A DNA stretch of 64,000 nt from Galeopsis tetrahit (Eukaryota > Streptophyta > Magnoliopsida > Lamiales > Lamiaceae): contig OY776128.1 of assembly GCA_963675135.1 (NCBI GenBank), forward strand, positions 1,364,001 through 1,428,000, written 5' to 3'. A program made the position numbers and the translations under genes. The notes below the pieces were generated by a model that was not told where the DNA came from, did not search any database, and saw only the letters and a program-made list of their open reading frames with translations. Below are positions 1 through 10,861 of the stretch, piece by piece; the stretch's first letter is position 1, and every line of letters starts with the position of its first letter.

Positions 1-957
1 AAGAGAAAAAACCTTAAATCTTCTTCTTTTTAATTGTATTTAATAGGAAACGGTTTCATTCTTAATTTTCATACTTAAGGCTTGATTTAATTCTTTACCT
101 GCTTAATTATATTAATGACACACAAGGTTGAGTTCTCAATCCATTTTGGGTTTCGATGACATTACATAGAGATTGAATTGAGAAGGAACTCATACCTTCT
201 CTAAATTTTGCAGGCTCCAAACGGTGATGGAGTACGATGGTTCATCTTTATTTTTGTTGCCATATTCTCACCTAAATCACCATCAGGATTTACGAGTGTG
301 GAAGAGATTTATATTACGCGCTTGGTTTGTGAAGAAGCTATTACAGTTGTTCTCACTTATTATAACCTAATTAAGTTCTGCAATGCTAAGAAAATAAGCT
401 AATGATTTTATTTTTTCAATGTCAAAGTTGAGGTGTTAATTTTCAATAATTATCTTTATAGCGTTGGATATTTGTCAACGAAATTTTGTATAGGTTATAT
501 AGAAGTATTTTTTTTTCCTTTTTCTTTTCAGGTTATATAAAAGTATTTGATATAATAGAAAGAGTATTGAAGGTAGAAGAGAATGATCAAGAAAAGAGAA
601 TGTGCAGCGTGATCGCGAGTAAGGGAGCAAGTGTTTTTTCAAGCATTTTATGAGTGAGTGTTAGTTTTTTTAATTGTTTGATGATGATATGTACTAAGTA
701 ATTTGACGGATTTAGAATTTATCTTTATCCTTTTAAAGTTAGTTTGAGAATTCACATAGTGTTACCGTATTGGGCAGGTTTTATAGTGAGCTTCTCCACT
801 TGGAAGATCATTGGTTGTATAACTTATTAACGCTAATTTGATTTACATTTCAAAATGTCTCCGTTAGATTCACACGAGCAGCAATTTTGAATGTGCAAAA
901 TATAAAGTATTTATACGTAAGATATGATAAGCCCATTTGAAACCTCAGGATGAAACA
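1..957. other. AT-rich stretch, no gene recognised
   Basis: No gene could be recognised here. A short open frame at 208-402 begins next to a TTTTGCAG acceptor-like site, but its translation resembles no family I know and it has no usable start context. The rest is AT-rich with stops in all frames. Confidence 0.5.
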
Positions 958-963
958 ACATGA

Positions 964-1104
964 AATCTGATTTAGAGCTAAGGAGAATTATAAGCATTCT
1001 TGAGAAGAAAAGAAGAAGAATGATAAGCATTATTGTTAACAAATGGCAATTGGCTCATGTTAATAAGTTACACAGCCAATCTGATTTAGAGCTAAGGAGA
1101 ATTA
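964..1104. repeat. 27-bp direct repeat pair
   Basis: The same 27-bp block (core CTGATTTAGAGCTAAGGAG) occurs at 964-990 and 1078-1104 without mismatch by eye, 114 bp apart. It lies just upstream of the Helitron-type terminus at 1298-1325 and may belong to that element. Confidence 0.7.
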
Positions 1105-1297
1105 ATGTGCTCAAACTTTTCGGCGCAAATTTTTTTTTAAAAAGAGTATAGTGGTTTTTTTTGGGTGTAATGGTGTTATGGGTTGTTGTGAAATAAAAAT
1201 AAAGTGTTTTTTTTTTCTTAAAAAAAATGAGCACACTCAACACTTTTGGTGTACAATGAAAGTATTTTATATAAGCTACAAAAAAATTCTACAACAG

Positions 1298-1325
1298 GCC
1301 CGTGCATCGCACGGGCAAAAGCTAG
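1298..1325 (+). mobile_element. Helitron-type 3' terminus
   Basis: A perfect 8-bp GC-rich hairpin (arms 1298-1305 and 1309-1316, loop ATC) is followed after five bases by CTAG (1322-1325) and a T. This is the established 3' end of plant Helitrons: a short hairpin, then CTRR, inserted before T. The 5' TC end was not located; the element probably covers at least part of the preceding few hundred bases, including the direct repeat at 964-1104. No Rep/helicase coding is seen, so it would be non-autonomous. Confidence 0.6.
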
Positions 1326-1357
1326 TAAGTAATAGGTGAAGTGTCATGAAGTAGAAC

Positions 1358-1843
1358 CAGTAACGGACCTACTCAGTGCCCAGGGAGCCAGTGGACCCCC
1401 CACTAATTTTGTAAATTTGTTAGGGGTGTTTTGATAATTTCACAATATTAAAATTAATACTATGTTCTATAATTATTTGCAACACTCCCGATATAAAAAT
1501 AATTCGAACATCATTTTATTTTAAAATCGTCACTCATTGAGTCTACATTTCACTAAATCTATTTCACATTCTACTAAATCCTCCTCACACCTCTTATAAA
1601 ATCACTAAAAATATGCTTTCTTATTTGACTCTACACCACTAAATTCAATTTTTTTTTAAAGTGAATCGGTTAAAATGTGAAAGTTATCACGGAATGGAGG
1701 AAGTATTAATTTAATTTAAGGAAATGTGATGTATTAACAATTTTATAATGTGAAATTTTGATGAAAATAATGAGTACGTATTATTTTATCTTTATAATAA
1801 TGTTAATTGAATCCCCTACCGAAATTTTTTGGGTCCGTCACTT
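1358..1843. mobile_element. non-autonomous hAT element
   Basis: The left end reads CAGTAACGGACC and the right end, reverse-complemented, AAGTGACGGACCC, which are imperfect terminal inverted repeats of hAT type. An 8-bp direct duplication AGTAGAAC lies at 1350-1357 and 1844-1851, the target-site size expected for hAT. The 486-bp interior is AT-rich and non-coding. It includes a degenerate MITE-like stretch (about 1480-1705) similar to the elements near 38045 and 38511. The interior right end (about 1705-1843) is also similar to 38455-38510 joined to 38803-38871. Confidence 0.65.
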
Positions 1844-2972
1844 AGTAGAACAGTAAATTTTGTTGCCACCTTCTTAAATTAATCACTACTATCCGAGAAC
1901 TTCTCGAGTTTTTTACTATGAAACAATTAAATATTAGGAATAAGAAAATGGGTTAATGTGAATTAGGAAATTAATATATAGAAATTAACTCTCTACAAGT
2001 TCGGACTTTTAGATATGATGAAATTTCATGGTATCAGAGTTCACGCCCACACATCCTGTGTTCGATTCATGCTGAAAGCAACTTCATCCATTTAAATTGT
2101 TCATTCAATTGGTATCATTTTTAAAGGGTAAATGTGATAATCCTGACCACGAGTAAGGGGGAGTATTAAAAATCTTTCTACCCGTTCAAAATTTTAGATG
2201 AGACGAAAATCGTTTCTCGTAGAGAGCATGTTTGGGTATGAATAAGTCATGATGAAAATGATGGTTCACTTAACATGTGAGGGGCATTATCTACTTATTA
2301 ATTATAAATATATTTTTGCAGGGAGAGGGAATGTAGGAATAGTGCTTGCCAACACTATAGAATCCCATGTTACTGAGATCTATGTCACTTAAAAAATTAT
2401 TCAGACCCATGTGTTGTGTGTTGTTAAATCATGTGTGTTGTGTCGTGTAATAGGTTGTTCTTTTTCACGATTTGTTGAATTCGCACCATGTTCTCTTGCT
2501 ACCGGTTTCTCCGACCCCTTCTTTTATGGGTGATGGAATTAAAATGACACGAATGGACATCATACTATATCGGTTTATATATTTATATTTATCTACCGTA
2601 ATGAAATTACGTGTGTTTGTTGGATTTGGTCCAAATGTATTATACCCTAAAGTTCATTACACGGTTTACACTCACCTCCTCTTATTCTCTAGCTCTCTCG
2701 TGATTGATAATTTTCATATTTTTTACCATTTCTGTCATAGGGAATCATGGTTGATTAGCTGGAGCCTGGAAATCGTGGCCTTGTAATACTATATTAATGA
2801 CGATGGTTGATATGGTTTAGAACGACGAATACGAGGTTCTTTGTGTGATTTGTGAGACAAGAGGGAAGAGAGGAGTTCTTGTACAGCCCGAGTCAGTTGG
2901 TGGCCGATGGCACCAAAATCCAACATATATTTTCTCCGTTTCTTAATATTTGTCATTTTTTGCTGTTTTGTA
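1844..2972. other. intergenic, TRIM-like fragment at about 2029-2163
   Basis: No gene is supported. TGGTATCAGAGT at 2029-2040 matches the initiator-Met tRNA primer-binding motif of plant LTR elements. A purine tract ending GGGGGAGTATTA lies at about 2152-2163, as in the internal domain of a TRIM. Related degenerate sequence occurs near 5290 and 8610. An open frame at 2472-2786 has no recognisable similarity and looks fortuitous. Confidence 0.4.
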
Positions 2973-3228
2973 CTTCCTCCGTCTCGTAATAAGTTTCATA
3001 GGTGGATACACATAATTTAAAAAGTGCAATAGTGAGTAGAATTTTAAAAGATGATTTTGTAGAAATGAGTTGACTTGGGTGTATGTGTGGACTTAAAAGT
3101 AACAACATTTTATTTAAAATTGAAGATATTGTGAGAGGGTGGAGTTTATAAATGTATTTTAAGGACGTAAAAGTTATTGTGGAACATCATGAAAAATAAA
3201 GTGTGAAAGTTATTGTAGAACGGATGAA
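2973..3228. mobile_element. Stowaway-like MITE, possibly nested in an older one
   Basis: The left arm, beginning CTTCCTCCGTCTCG, and a right arm ending GAACGGATGAATA form degenerate inverted ends of the CTCCCTCCGT family. Flanking halves (CTCCGTTTCTTAATATTTGTC near 2933 and GCGACAAATAATATG near 3443) are themselves inverted matches, suggesting insertion into an older MITE of about 530 bp. No coding capacity. Confidence 0.45.
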
Positions 3229-5384
3229 TAATAAAATTTAAGTAACATGTTTTTCTTTTTATAAATTTACCCTTCATTGTCATGATAGATGGAGAGAAAA
3301 ATGAAGAAGAATAAAAGGAAATGAAGCTTACTTCCATTATTAAGAAAGAAGTATCCCATAGGTGAAATTGTAAGAATTTACAGTACATGCGGATAATTTA
3401 GGAAAAAACTTAAACTTTTAAAAATAAATTTTAAATTCAAAAGCGACAAATAATATGATACGAAAAAAGTATACTCCCTCCGTTTCAACTGTTCAATTTT
3501 CATTTTTCGTCTGTCGCGTATTTGCAAAGCTTCTTTACAAGTTGTTTTTATATAGGAAGGAATAGGTAAGGACCGCTAAAAAGGAATAAGGGACGCATTA
3601 TTCTTTCCCTAAGGCTAAGAGAAGTCTCTTCATGCTTTCCCGTGAATAATGCATATTTCTAAAGATTCTGTTTTTTTTTTTTTTTTTTTTAATTCTATTT
3701 TTGTTGTTGTTGGAATTAATGAATTTTGATACCTTTATCTAATTAAAATTATTAGATGTGCTAAACGTCAATTATTGAATAATTAAACGCCACATAGTCA
3801 ATCTACTCGTAAAGTAGATGAACGTGGTATATTTAATGTCTCAAAAATGAGTTTCGATGAGTGAAAAATTAATTAATTAAGTTAATAAATTTTCAACTTT
3901 TAATGATGAGTTTGAGGGTGGAAATGTGAAATGTCACGGTTCAACTATGGTTAATGGGTACATACTCCCAAATGTCACACGCACGTCAGTCCGACCAGCT
4001 CGGCCAATTCACAAGATCATTTTAAATTTTATTTTATTTTTTGATAATAAGAGTACGTTATTTAAGGATTGATTTTGACATTGAAAAAGACAGTTCTGGG
4101 CAGGATTTTGGAAATATCCTTTTGTAATGAACGTTGGTATCATTTTGTAGGGTTGGATTGATTCTAGACATTGAATTGGGATACTCCAAGTCTCCAAGCC
4201 TCCAACCACTTGTATGGGCACTCAATTGTTAAAAAAAAAAAAAAAAAAAAAAACTAATTCATAGTATTTTTAATGTAATTTTTATGAAACATTTTTGTCT
4301 TTTTATACATTTCATTATGGTTAGGAGAGTTTGGTGATGGTGATGGTGGGGTACCATTTACACTAATTCCCTAATAAAAATCGTGTAAATTTGAGATTTA
4401 GAAGTACGTTCCTCTTTAGATTTTAAGTTCAAAACTCTTAAAATGTAAACAATTTTTAAGGGGTCAGTCAAGGACTCTACTAGTAGATAGTGAGATTGGT
4501 TCCCCAAATTAGTTGTATTGCCTATTTTCTTAAATATTCTATAAATCTTTTTTTTTTTCTTCATGTTTTCTATGTTTATTTTTCATCTCTTTATAGTTTT
4601 TTTTATCCATTATTCATTAATGATGTTTGACCAACCCATATTTCTTCTTAAAATAATGAAAGTATCTTTTTTATGTAGTAATACAATTTTTAATATAGTA
4701 CATGTGTTACTCTATATGAGTAAGTATGTATTATAGTAAAGACATGTTAGTGTTATTGTCCTTAACCTATTTTGATTTTGTAGTAACACAATTCCTAAAA
4801 TTGAAAAAAATAAAATGTTTCAATTTAAGTTAGACCTGCAAATTCTTGTCCAGTTTACTTTTAATGAACTATATTACGTGTATAAAATATTGTATATAAA
4901 TTTTTATGACCTCTTAAATATTTTCTAAAAAATAATTAATTAGATATTCTTATCCAAAAAAGATATAATACTAATAATTGATAAAACAATAATAAGAAAA
5001 AAGCAACTACATACTTGTTTCGTTGCATTGTGCTAATCTATTTTTAGTCAATTGAGCTTGTAGGCAATGGAAGCCCACATAAAATCAATTAACAGGCCTT
5101 AACTCCTCTTACCTTAGGCCCATGAATGTCGGATATTTCTAGTCCAAAAAAGATGGTTTCCAAAATATAGTTTTTGTCTTGTCTAAAAGTTTAAACTTGT
5201 AAAAAGTGTCGAACTCGAACGTCTGAACGTGTAGAAAGAGGGTGAGTTAATTCTTATATATTAATTTTCTAATAATAAATTTAAACTTTTAAATGATATC
5301 AGAGCATCAAAACTAACGCCCACACATCTTGATTCGGTTCTTACTAAAGCAACTCCACCAAAAATATAAAATGATCATATTTAT
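3229..5384. other. AT-rich intergenic DNA
   Basis: No gene recognised. It contains a MITE half-end at 3474-3485 (CTCCCTCCGTTT), T and A runs near 3670 and 4230, and a block at about 3780-3880 that is repeated near 34420-34560. The stretch 4850-5340 resembles the left flank of the peptide-array copies, including a diverged copy of the 'gggcctta' block seen near 6960 and 22140. Confidence 0.45.
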
Positions 5385-5633
5385 TCCTCTCACTTAACAC
5401 CTGGGTTTTAAGTGTAGAGTTAGGCCTTCTTATATGGTATCAGAGCCAACTCTCTACTTCGATGTGTGGATTCACCCGTGGAACCACGTGTCGACCTGGT
5501 CCCCGTCTCACGTGAGGGAGGGTATTAAGGTATCCCATATCGGATACAGAGATGGTCTTGAGTGGACTTATAAGTCTGGACAATCCTCTCACTTAACACC
5601 TGTGTTTTAAGTGTAGAGTTAGACCTTCTCACG
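5385..5633 (+). mobile_element. TRIM (terminal-repeat retrotransposon in miniature) remnant
   Basis: A block containing CACTTAACACCTG and GTGTAGAGTTAG occurs twice, at about 5390-5434 and about 5588-5633. Between the copies lie a tRNA-Met primer-binding motif TGGTATCAGAGCC (5435-5447) and a purine tract GAGGGAGGG (about 5513-5521). This is the LTR-PBS-PPT-LTR order of a TRIM. The right LTR would run from about 5523 to 5633 (about 111 bp) and the left one is 5'-truncated. No coding sequence, as expected for TRIMs. Confidence 0.6.
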
Positions 5634-5635
5634 TA

Positions 5636-6000
5636 TCTCATAACAATTAAAATGCGTTAGCAAAATTTTGTCAAATTTTAAAAAGCTATAAATAGTACAC
5701 TAAGAGCATGTTTGATAGCATAGACTGATTATCTAAGATTAGGATGATAACTAAACTTTTTAAATTTTAAAGCATAATCTACCCTTAATCTAAGTTATCA
5801 AACAACCAATAAAAATGATATATAATTAATCTAGGTTTAATCTAAGCTATCAAACATGCCCTAATACGGAGTACATATTTTTATGAAAATAAGAAATTAA
5901 ATAGAAGAGTGTTTGAGATCCAAATAAATGAAACTGTACCAAATGCATATATATTAATACTTAATTATAAATTAAATCACCCTATTTCGCTCATTTAAAT
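5636..6000. pseudogene. peptide-array copy A, gene deleted
   Basis: The promoter-proximal block of the cysteine-rich peptide locus (containing GCGTTAGCAAAATTTTG and TATAAATAG) is present at about 5640-5700, as it is in copy B at 15855-15920. The downstream block (GTTTGAGATCCAAATAAATG) follows at about 5911. The coding region and about 240 bp present in copy B between ...AGAAGAGT and GTGTGAGATCC are missing, so the two flanks are joined directly. A Tourist MITE (5704-5861) has also inserted. This is a deleted paralogue, not a gene. Confidence 0.6.
5704..5861. mobile_element. Tourist-type MITE, 158 bp
   Basis: It starts GAGCATGTTTGATAGC and ends GCTATCAAACATGCCC, so the ends are inverted. It is flanked by TAA at 5701-5703 and 5862-5864, the 3-bp TWA target duplication typical of PIF/Harbinger (Tourist) elements. 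A copy of the same 158-bp length is at 44133-44290. Confidence 0.8.
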
Positions 6001-6004
6001 AATT

Positions 6005-6950
6005 TCAAATTAGCAATGTTCGAAAATTAGTTCCGCGTGTTTTACTTGGTCGAATTTCCAACCCAAAACCCTCTGTTGGGAAACAAATTTTCGAACATAT
6101 GCTTAATGTTCGAAAATTTGTTCCCAACATGATAGCATTGTTCGAAAATTTATCCCGTGCATTGTGGGTGTCCTCATCCATAACATAAAAAATTGTGGGT
6201 GTTCTCATCCGAAATTTATAAACAAGCCATGTTCGAAATTTATCCCCCAACAAACAAGCCATGTTCGAAAATTAGTTCCGGACACCTACTCAATGTTCGA
6301 AAAACCAGAAAAAAAAAAAAAACGTTTAATTTCTTCCTAAACCATGCCAATTAGATGCCCATTGGTTTATTTCCATCCTAACACATCAAACATTGATACA
6401 TTGTACACATAAACATGATTATAACACAAAAACCAACCTTAATCAACACATTCATGAATTAACACAAAATTCAAAAAATAAAACCTAAATCATGAAATCC
6501 TACAACAATAGAATCAATGTTTCAACAAGAAAACACGTGTTATCACAACACTAATTCTAAATACAAGCAAGAAAAACTAACCTTTAACCATTTTTGTAAA
6601 AAAAAAAAAAAAAAACGAGTCATCCTCTTCTTCAAAAAAAACGACGTGCCGCCCGTGTTCTCTCTCTCTCTCTTGTTCGATGTCGCCGTGGGTGTCCTCT
6701 CTTGTTCGATGTCGCCGTGAGAACGGTGCAGATGGGGGAGAAGAGGTGGGAGTGGGGAAGAAGAGTAAAGTGAGGGAGAAGTTTGGGGAAGATGGGTGGG
6801 TGTACCGAAAGGAGAGAGTGGAGGGAGGGAAATAAATTTTAAGGACAATTTTAAATTTTTCAAGTGGGTGTCCTCATCTGAACTGTGTGTGTCCTCATCG
6901 CGTGGGTGTCCTCAATAGATCGGTGTGTGTCTATAACCGCGCCCTATTTG
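6005..6950. other. insertion of unknown class with TTCGAAAAT repeats
   Basis: This segment interrupts the tandem-array flank, because copies B and C run from the CACCC-TATTTCGCT-like block towards the GGGCCAATG block without it. The left third has about six copies of a TGTTCGAAAATT motif (near 6017, 6109, 6139, 6229, 6262, 6293). The middle has A-runs and a CT-rich stretch. The right end repeats GTGGGTGTCCTCAT (about 6865-6915), which also appears near 6165-6210. No transposon class can be assigned and no gene is supported. Confidence 0.4.
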
Positions 6951-7038
6951 TGGGCCAATGCAAGCAAGTCCATGTAAAATCATTTAACGGGCCTTAGCTA
7001 ATTAGTCCAGTAAACGTGGGTTAATAGAAGTCCAAAAA

Positions 7039-8129
7039 GGGTGGGACTATTTACACCTTCATTTCGGTTTAGAACACTCCCCCTGTCAGTTTTATATTAT
7101 AATAATACTGTAAAATACAAAAAATGCCCTCTTAGTCATATTATACTACTAAATGCACCCCTCCTTCACATTTAAACCCTAAACCTAATTTTACCCTGCC
7201 ACCACCATCGCCGCCGCCACCACCCCCACCCCCAAACACCAAACACCAACACCAACACCAAACACCAAACACCAAACAAAAAAAAAATTCAGGAACTTAA
7301 AAAAAATTCGACAAACCAGTGTCGACCATATTCACTCTCGTCGACACTGGTTTGTCGACCAGAATGCGTATGGTCGACCTAAGTTTGGTCGAATATTTTA
7401 TTTAAAAAAATCTTAAAAAAATCGATAGTGTAATGTCGACCATCTAAACTCTCGTCGACACCCTGTTGTCGACAAGCGTGAATATGGTTGACATTTATTG
7501 GACGAAAAAAGATAAAAAAAAATTTTGAAAAATTTCGACAACTTTAGGTCGACTAAAGTGGTCGAAATATTAAAAAAAAAAAAAAAACCAAACCTGGGAA
7601 AAAATGACGGGCGACGGAAAAATAGAGAAGGCCGGTGGCAGGCGGCCGCGAATGGGCGATCGACGGGGGCGGCGGCTGCGGCGTTGCTTCTGTGTTTTTT
7701 TTTTATTAACAGAGAAGGGGAGAGAGGCGGGGGATGGCGGCGGCGGGGCACCGGTGACGTGGGGCTGGAGAGGGCGGTGGTAGGCGACCGATGGGTTGGG
7801 GCGGCGACCGATGGACGGGCGGCGGCGGCGCATTGTATGAGTTTTTTTTTTTTTTTTTTTTTACAGAGGGGATAGGGGAGGGGGGAGAGAGCATAAGGGA
7901 GAGAGAAGGGGGAGCTGGACGGTGGGAAGGGAAGGAGGAAGGAAATGGGGAAGGGGAAGAGGGTGAGAAATTAGGGTCTAGAGGTGTGTGTTTATTTAAT
8001 AGTTTTTATAGACAAAAGGGCATTTAGGACAATTCAAGGGAGGGTGCATCCATCCTGACATATTTTAGGGGGTGTGCATCAATCGGGGGAGTGTTCTAAA
8101 CCGAAATGGAGGTGTAAATAGTCCCACCC
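7039..8129. mobile_element. non-autonomous MULE, 1.09 kb
   Basis: Terminal inverted repeats of about 46 bp begin GGGTGGGACTATTTACACC on both strands with one mismatch by eye. A perfect 9-bp target duplication GTCCAAAAA lies at 7030-7038 and 8130-8138. Long TIRs and a 9-bp duplication are diagnostic of Mutator-like elements. The interior holds a hairpin-rich GTCGAC section (7308-7560) and a very GC-rich section (7600-7980) with short open frames but no transposase. It is inserted in the left part of array copy B. Confidence 0.88.
7308..7358. repeat. perfect 19-bp inverted repeat (GTCGAC hairpin)
   Basis: Arm 7308-7326 (TCGACAAACCAGTGTCGAC) and arm 7340-7358 are exact reverse complements with a 13-bp loop. 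Further GTCGAC-containing half-sites follow to about 7560. The same core recurs in other MULEs of the window (17035-17290, about 36484-36510, 47093-47165). Confidence 0.85.
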
Positions 8130-8138
8130 GTCCAAAAA

Positions 8139-8795
8139 TCTCGTACTGAATTTCTGGTTCGATTTCTTTGTTTAATTTTTCGTATTCCACCTAACTGAAT
8201 TATTGACACGTGTCATCCTAATATTACAGGACGTTGGTTATTTTTTAATATAACACATATCAATCATTCATGTAGTGAAACAAAATGTGAAACATGAAAA
8301 GTGAAACTGGTGATTTCAATTCTAAATTCCAACTTTTGAAAGGTCTTATAAATGAATCAAGCCTAAAATAGTAAAGAAGGTACTTTCATCTTTTTCACAC
8401 CTTTCTTCAATTAATTAAAATAGCAGGATGGTGAACTAATTAATCCATGGGTGCAAATAACCGTGGCTATATATAATAACTATTCTTATCCTATTTATAA
8501 TAAAAATTGGTGCTATATAATCTAAAAGTGCATTTAAATAAAGCATTGTATATAACTATTCTTGTTTAATAATTTTCTAATAATAAATTTCAACTTTTAA
8601 ATGAAATTATATTAGAGCCTTAAGATTTAAGTTCACACGTACTGATTCAGTTATTGCTGAAAGCAACTCAACTCAAACATTTTTTTTTTGTGATTAGATA
8701 TATGAGAACGAATTATAACATGAAACATAAATTAAGGACTAAACTAGTAACCGCAAAATTAAATCAACACAATGACAACTTTTATTTTAGTGAAC
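8139..8795. other. left flank of peptide-array copy B
   Basis: Non-coding sequence closely similar to 18170-18420 and in part to 22925-23130. Shared blocks include AATAGCAGGATGGTGAAC, GTGCAAATAACCGTGGC and ATTTAAATAAAGCATTG. This similarity identifies it as the upstream part of one tandem copy. GTGCAAATAACCGTGGC is probably an old MULE terminus. Confidence 0.55.
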
Positions 8796-9532
8796 TGATG
8801 CGGCCTAAAAATGTCGTTCAATAAGAAGTCGACACGTGTATAAAGGATAAGATAAAAGAGAAGATATGGGATTATGGAAGGGGCTCTGGATAAAGAATCC
8901 CTTCTGAAAGTCCCTCCGGAGGGAGCTCCTGGAGGTCCTCCCGGAGAGACTTATCTGGAAGACCTGATCTTGATATGAATTGGTAAATCGAGAATATAGG
9001 AGATCTCCACATGAATCGGACTAAGACTGACCAAAGAAAGATTCTTCCCTCCTTCATTTTAGTGGAAGGAGTCCACTAGGGGGAGTGGCCCCGGTCTTTC
9101 CGGAAGTAGAGGAGAAGTGGTGACCTTGTCAACACAGCAAGGCTGGGTCCAAAGGTAGCTCCGAAATATAAGGAAGCTGTAACCTCCCCTTAAGAGGAGA
9201 TTCTCTATAAATAGGTAAATTTGAGTATATTTCCAGGTTAGACTTTCTTACTTTTACAAGACTGATTTTACTTCGTATTATATACTTCGAGACCTTTTAA
9301 GAACCTGATTTGATTGATCAAGGGCTTTGAAGCCCTTATGATATATTGAGATTCTTATACTGACTTGAGCGTCGGAGCGTCCGCACCGGATCCCCCTCCG
9401 GTGTGTCTTTTGCAGGTTCTTGGAGGATCATTCCAGCGGAAGCAGTGTACCCAAATCAGGTCTAAGCACTCGGGAATTTGGATATCTGATCCCGAGGATA
9501 TATAATCCGACCGTGCAATTTTTGGCACAACA
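8796..9532 (+). repeat. 5' LTR (737 bp) with TATA box
   Basis: Left long terminal repeat of the element at 8796-15822. A TATAAATA box at 9206-9213 would mark the U3/R promoter. A short minus-strand open frame inside it (8872-9057) is also present in the other LTR and is a repeat shadow. Confidence 0.9.
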
Positions 9533-9534
9533 AC

Positions 9535-9551
9535 TGGCGCCGTCTGTGGGA
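9535..9551 (+). promoter_or_regulatory. retrotransposon primer-binding site
   Basis: TGGCGCCGTCTGTGGGA lies two bases after the end of the 5' LTR. This motif is the standard tRNA primer-binding sequence of many plant Gypsy elements. Confidence 0.85.
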
Positions 9552-9556
9552 AAGAG

Positions 9557-9793
9557 TTGAAAGTTTTTTCTCACGAATTTCTACCTATTCGAGTAATGGG
9601 TGGCGGAAACAAAACGGCCATGTCTACTTCGGGGAAGAAACCCCTTACAGGGGAAAATCCTCCTTTGCCGAAAGACCCCGCTCCAAAGGGAGGCCGGGGG
9701 AAAGATCCAGTTCATACCCCTTCCGGATCAAATCCGCCACTGACACCAACTCCAGGAAGAGGCTCGAGACACCCCTATCTCTACAGGGGGTGA
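9557..9793 (+). pseudogene. short open frame after the PBS, possible gag start
   Basis: A 78-codon frame beginning just after the PBS encodes a Gly/Pro/Lys-rich peptide; an internal ATG at 9596 gives 65 residues. Its position is that of gag in Gypsy elements, but no conserved domain is visible and it ends early. It is most likely a degenerate gag N-terminus. Confidence 0.35.
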
Positions 9794-10423
9794 TATTGTT
9801 AGCACGTCCGGAGCCCTCGGGAGTGGACCTGGTAAGGAGATACCTCCAGGCACTGCAGAGGACGACAACATTCGTGCCCCTCCACGAGCAGCAGAGTATT
9901 TAGGGCCTCGAGGTCCAAAATCTAAACATGGGAGTACGAGGCATAGATATGATAAGTGCATCGGTGCTACAGGTTAGTACAGGTGTTTGATAGAGCCTAA
10001 AGTATTAGATCTTTTATAGTAATTTTATATTGCTATGAGCATATTTTAATGATATTGACATATATGACACGAACTTATTTTTTCCATTGAATTAAGCATG
10101 ATTCTTCTAAGCTTACATGATTGATACTCTAGAAACAATCTTAGAATTAAGAATTACTTGAAATCGTAGAAGCATGGGTAAGCAATTCACATGTTGAGTC
10201 TTGTGATTACTTTATGTGGTAGAATTAATGATTAGACGCTGATGATGATTATGATTTTGCACATGATTGACATGTTTCCATATTTTATATATAATTATGA
10301 TTTTGCACACGATTAGACGTTGATGATGATTAGACGTTGATGATGATTAATGAATAGACGCGGATGATGATTATGATTTTGCACACGATTAACATGTTTC
10401 CATATTTTAGATATAATTTCATA

Positions 10424-10785
10424 TTACAGACCGAGCCTATCCAGGTTCTGGAGGATCTCTGGGTAGGTTCAGAAGATTTCAGATTATAGATTAAGTCTAC
10501 CCAAGTTCTGAAGGACCTCTGGGTAGGTTCAGAAGATTTCAGATTACAGATTAAGTCTATCCAAGCTCTGGAGGATCTCTGGATAGGTTCAAAAGATTTC
10601 AGATTATAGATTAAGTCTACCCAAGTTCTGGAGGACCTCTGGGTAGGTTCAAAAGATTTCAGATTACATATTAAGTCTATCCAAGCTCTGGAGGATCTCT
10701 GGATAGATTCAGAAGATTTCAGATTATAGGTTGATTCTATCCAAGTCCTAGAGGATTTCGGGATAAGCTCGGAAATGGAAAGTGA
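10424..10785 (+). repeat. tandem array, about 60-bp unit, about 6 copies
   Basis: The unit contains AGGATCTCTGGGTAGGTTCA and CAGATTATAGATTAAGTCTA. It repeats with a period close to 60 bp, and later copies alternate small changes (GGGTAGG/GGATAGG). It lies inside the LTR retrotransposon between the PBS and the gag-like fragments. Confidence 0.85.
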
Positions 10786-10861
10786 AGATTGAGCCTATTT
10801 AGGTCCCTGAGATCAAGGCCAATAGCCCTAAACAGACAAAACGATAAGTCCGAAAACTAGA

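Noticed and set aside
7413..8027. Several overlapping open frames of 60-116 codons on both strands
   Set aside because: They lie in the GC-rich, low-complexity interior of a MULE with defined TIRs and target duplication. The translations are Arg/Pro/Gly-rich repeats with no domain.
8872..9057. 61-codon minus-strand frame, repeated at 15162-15347
   Set aside because: Identical placement in both LTRs with one residue changed. It is LTR sequence, not a gene.
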